Of a DNA stretch of 64,000 nt, positions 61,472 through 64,000 are shown piece after piece. Origin of the DNA: Myxococcales bacterium (lineage in GTDB: Bacteria; Myxococcota_A; Polyangia; Haliangiales; Haliangiaceae). The notes below the pieces were generated by a model, which did no database searches, had not been told where the DNA came from, and worked only from the letters and a program-made list of their open reading frames with translations. A program made the position numbers and the translations under genes. The stretch is from NCBI GenBank assembly GCA_016707895.1, contig JADJGV010000003.1, positions 186,001-250,000 on the forward strand, in the 5' to 3' direction. The number at the start of each line of letters is the position of its first letter. Positions within the stretch are counted from its first letter, which is position 1.

Positions 61472-63123
61472 CGAACGCCCCGCCCCTTTGCCGGCAGCAT
61501 CGACACCAGGTCCCCCAGGTCCCATGTGAACGGCGCGGGACCGAATGCGCGGCGGAATTCCTCGACGACCATGTCGAGGGACGACTCTGGCAAGAGCCAT
61601 GTGGCGGCGCGCTGGGCGAACGCCGCGGCATCCATCTCGGGCCGCGTGCTATTCAGCCGACGGCGTGCATCGAGGTAGGTGAACAGCGCGCCCGTGCCGC
61701 CTTCGTCATCCGTGTGCTTGAGGAGCCGGTCCGTGCACGCCCATACGACGGCTGCCAAGAAGTGCTTGTGACCGTAGTGAACATCCTCGCCGAGCGACTG
61801 CGCCAGCGGAAACGCGAAGCTTCGCGGCGTGAAGGTGAGGCGCGCAAGTTGCGAGCGGACGAGCGGCTCAGAGATCCGCGAGCCGTCCTTGTCGACGATG
61901 TGGGCGAAGATGTGGTTCCGCATCGCTGCGACCGACACGCTTGGCTCGATGTCGCGACTTCGGAGCGCCGCCTGGTTCCAATCGGCCTTCGGCTGCAGCT
62001 TCAGCGTGTCGACGACCTTCTTGATGTTGCTGTCGAAGTTCCGCCGCATCACCCGAAGGTGTTTCGCGATGGCGGGATTTTCGGGCGCCGTCGCCTCTCG
62101 TGCTTCCACGACTTCGGCCTTCGCCGCGATCACCTGTACCGCTTCGCGGTAGAGGCGATGCGGCGCCCAACGGAGGTAGCCGAAGTCTACCGCGCGGAGT
62201 CCGATGATCTTGCCGATCGACCTGCGCGCCTTCGACACCTGGTCACGCACGCCTGCGTCGACCAGCGAGAACGAGTGTCCCTTCTTCGTGCTCTCGGACA
62301 CGAAGCCGATCTTCTTGGTCGTCTCCTTCGAGAGCACACCAAGGCGGACGAAGACGCTGAGGTCGATGGACACGGACAGGTCCGCGAGATCGTCGTCCGT
62401 CGCGACCCCGACGCCAGTCGCGCAGAGTTCTTCGACATAGACGGTCGCGGGCAGCGCGAGCGGAGGCAGCGGTGGAAGCGCGGTCGGCGTGAAGTTCGCG
62501 AGGGCCTGCTTGACGAGTTCCTGCCGGCCCTTGGCTTGTCGGGTAGCGCTCGCTTTCGCCTCGAAGGACGGCTCGGGCTCGACCGTGCGCGCGGGCATGA
62601 TCTGGGCGAACAACTCCGGCGTGAGGCGCTGAAAGTACTTCTGCTCGCGAAGGCGCGATAGTTCGGCGAGGACTGCCTCGACGTCAACGTGCGCCATCGG
62701 TGTGGCAACCGCCGCCATCTCGACGTTCGGCCCCGTCAAGGCGCTGTGAGTCAGGTTTGCCGAACCGACGATGCCCGCCCACGTCCCGTCCGCGCGCTCG
62801 AACAGGAACGCCTTGGCGTGGAACAGCGACGTCGCGTGCGGATACAGGTAGACCTCGACCTTGCCGGGAAAGCGCCTCTCGAGGGGCGCGAGACTTTCGA
62901 AGAAGCGCGGCTCGGTGAACGCTCCACCGTTGAAGGTGACGTAGAGGCTGACCATTCCTCCGCGGGCCAGGAGTCGCTCTAGCGACAGCATCAAGAGCTC
63001 GATCCCGCTCGACGAGACGAACGCCGATGCCAGGATCGCGCTCTTGGCGGTCTCGAGGTTCTCGCGCAACGCCGCGAGGATGCGGCCCCCCGTGGACGGC
63101 AACACGCGCATCGGGTTCGTCAC
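61468..63123 (-). CDS. PLD-family nuclease-like protein
   Basis: Predicted 551-aa protein. The start is GTG 63123, overlapping the stop of the upstream gene (GTGA). Residues about 10-150 form a phospholipase D-type domain: ILASAFVSSSGIELLMLSLE, VEVYLYPHATSLFHAKAFLF (HxK), then WAGIVGSANLTHSAL, the degenerate HKD signature used by nuclease members. Only one HKD is visible, so it may act as a dimer. The C-terminal about 350 residues are an unknown helical and mixed domain (IDLSVFVRLGVLSKETTKKI, IGFVSESTKK). PLD nucleases accompany helicases in several defence systems. Coupled to the SNF2 gene by a 4-nt overlap. Confidence 0.87.
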   Translation of the reverse strand: MTNPMRVLPSTGGRILAALRENLETAKSAILASAFVSSSGIELLMLSLERLLARGGMVSLYVTFNGGAFTEPRFFESLAPLERRFPGKVEVYLYPHATSLFHAKAFLFERADGTWAGIVGSANLTHSALTGPNVEMAAVATPMAHVDVEAVLAELSRLREQKYFQRLTPELFAQIMPARTVEPEPSFEAKASATRQAKGRQELVKQALANFTPTALPPLPPLALPATVYVEELCATGVGVATDDDLADLSVSIDLSVFVRLGVLSKETTKKIGFVSESTKKGHSFSLVDAGVRDQVSKARRSIGKIIGLRAVDFGYLRWAPHRLYREAVQVIAAKAEVVEAREATAPENPAIAKHLRVMRRNFDSNIKKVVDTLKLQPKADWNQAALRSRDIEPSVSVAAMRNHIFAHIVDKDGSRISEPLVRSQLARLTFTPRSFAFPLAQSLGEDVHYGHKHFLAAVVWACTDRLLKHTDDEGGTGALFTYLDARRRLNSTRPEMDAAAFAQRAATWLLPESSLDMVVEEFRRAFGPAPFTWDLGDLVSMLPAKGRGVR

Positions 63124-63992
63124 GACTCTGGCCCTGTCGCGGGTTGGATCCAGATCGCGGCGATCGGAAACACCGCGGCGACGGGATCGCCGGGGCGGGT
63201 GACGCGCAGACGCCCGACCCACGCATCTTCCAGCGCCCGCAGACGTGGCGTGTCGAAGCCCGTCGCACGAGTCCGTTTGGGCCGGGGCACCCGCACCATG
63301 CGAACCAACGTTGCCAGCGTCGCGTCGGTGAGTTCCGCATCCATGCGACCTTCGCTATCGGTCACGAATGCACGGACCGACGCCCCCACCTCACGCGGCG
63401 GGGCGTGCGTAAGGTCGAGGCGGCGGACGCCGTACGCAACGACCAGGGCCCCCGCGCGCAGCGCTTCCGGGTGCGGCGTGGACTCGCACCACGTCTGGAA
63501 CCGCTTCGGGTCGACCAAGGTGAACGCCACGGAGCCGACGGGTGCGCGGGTGCTTCCCGCGCCCTCGTCATCCTCGAACAAGGCGCGGACCTTCGACGCG
63601 ACCCAGCGATCGTTCAACCCAAGACGCCGCACCGCTTCGTTGGTAGGCCCCATGAGGCCCAGCCCCGCGTCTCTGCCGACAAAGCCCAGGCTTCCATCTG
63701 GCAGCCGGAACACGCGTGCGTCACCGAAGGCGACCTGGGGCTCGGGCGCGCCAGGCACCTTCACGAGCGTCTTGCGGCGCCACCCAGCCTCCACCTTCGC
63801 CCCTGCCGTCGAGGCGACAAAGGCCTCGAGGTCTTCGTCCTGCACCGGCCCGCGGTCCAGGCCGCGCAGCGCGGCCGCACGCTGCCGGAAATCCGCATCG
63901 GCCACGCACAAGGTCTCGTATCCCTTCTGGACCATGCGGTCGATGCGGGCCTCCTCGTCGGGGGTCAGCGGGCCAAACCCTTCCCCCGCCAT
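63120..63992 (-). CDS. Unknown protein, first visible gene of the defence-type operon
   Basis: Predicted 290-aa soluble protein from ATG 63992, 8 nt inside the window, so earlier operon genes may exist outside. The N-terminus is helical (FGPLTPDEEARIDRMVQKGY). A beta-containing domain follows (VAFGDARVFRLPDGSLGFVG, SVAFTLVDPKRFQTWCESTP), then ALVVAYGVRRLDLTHAPPRE, and a C-terminal strand-rich part (GDPVAAVFPIAAIWIQPATG). No signal peptide, metal site or NTPase motif was recognised. The stop overlaps the PLD gene start. Its conserved place in the operon would make it a candidate sensor or specificity subunit. Confidence 0.72.
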   Translation of the reverse strand: MAGEGFGPLTPDEEARIDRMVQKGYETLCVADADFRQRAAALRGLDRGPVQDEDLEAFVASTAGAKVEAGWRRKTLVKVPGAPEPQVAFGDARVFRLPDGSLGFVGRDAGLGLMGPTNEAVRRLGLNDRWVASKVRALFEDDEGAGSTRAPVGSVAFTLVDPKRFQTWCESTPHPEALRAGALVVAYGVRRLDLTHAPPREVGASVRAFVTDSEGRMDAELTDATLATLVRMVRVPRPKRTRATGFDTPRLRALEDAWVGRLRVTRPGDPVAAVFPIAAIWIQPATGPES

Positions 63993-64000
63993 GAGCAGCG

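Noticed and set aside
52434..63992. DISARM or BREX assignment
   Set aside because: A SNF2 helicase and a PLD protein are shared with those systems, but no methyltransferase, DrmA/DrmB or PglZ/PglX-type gene is present.

Overview
The window is about 64 kb of very GC-rich DNA with tightly packed genes. Many products are predicted lipoproteins or secreted proteins of unknown function. Hanks-type Ser/Thr kinases, Ig-like and WD40-type surface proteins, a collagen-like Gly-rich protein and a remnant of a myxococcal-style Cys-rich repeat all point to a Myxococcota (delta-proteobacterial) chromosome. That placement is an inference from gene content; no rRNA or housekeeping marker is present.

Layout. 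0-3.7 kb: a minus-strand operon of envelope proteins with 4-nt overlaps. 3.8-6.9 kb: a Ser/Thr kinase followed by a periplasmic coiled-coil protein and a beta-barrel protein. 7.1-12.8 kb: a minus-strand cluster with a pseudokinase and a large SUKH-ankyrin protein that looks like a multi-domain immunity protein. 12.9-19 kb: a secreted trypsin-like protease with a TonB-type tail, an Asp-rich lipoprotein and a 1060-aa collagen-like protein. 19-22.2 kb: a DUF4157 (eCIS-core) putative metalloprotease effector coupled to a small lipoprotein. 22.4-32.2 kb: an IS66 remnant, two EF-hand-like lipoprotein paralogues and a 1781-aa Ig-repeat surface protein. 32.2-34.3 kb: a damaged zone with a frameshifted receiver-like gene, a 44-nt 3' fragment of a tRNA-Ala(CGC) gene and its terminator. 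This looks like an integration scar. 34.3-44.6 kb: more envelope genes and a second kinase. 44.6-48.4 kb: a partly decayed array of lipoprotein genes and convergent peptidoglycan-binding-domain genes, including a chimera with an IS66 TnpA-like helix-turn-helix. 48.5-51.8 kb: a VgrG/gpV spike protein with peptidoglycan-binding and M15 peptidase parts. 52.4-64 kb: a six-gene, mostly overlapping operon encoding an unknown protein, a PLD-family nuclease, a SNF2/RapA-like helicase, a SbcD/Mre11-like nuclease, a Rad50/SbcC/YhaN-like ATPase and an Mrr-like endonuclease. It reads as a DNA-targeting defence module.

The most unifying signal is a promoter-like element, GCAACC-N14-TCGATA. It occurs nine times exactly, always with a 14-nt spacer and always just upstream of a gene start, plus once in degenerate form. 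In three cases the ATG lies exactly 8 nt past TCGATA with no room for a ribosome binding site, so these transcripts are probably leaderless. The genes behind it mostly encode exported or envelope proteins and a kinase, which suggests a regulon of one ECF-like sigma factor not encoded here.

Two previously undescribed systems are proposed: this regulon, and the PLD/SNF2/SbcCD-like/Mrr operon. Start sites were refined where an overlap, promoter spacing or signal peptide justified it. All functional calls rest on motifs read by eye; no database search was run.
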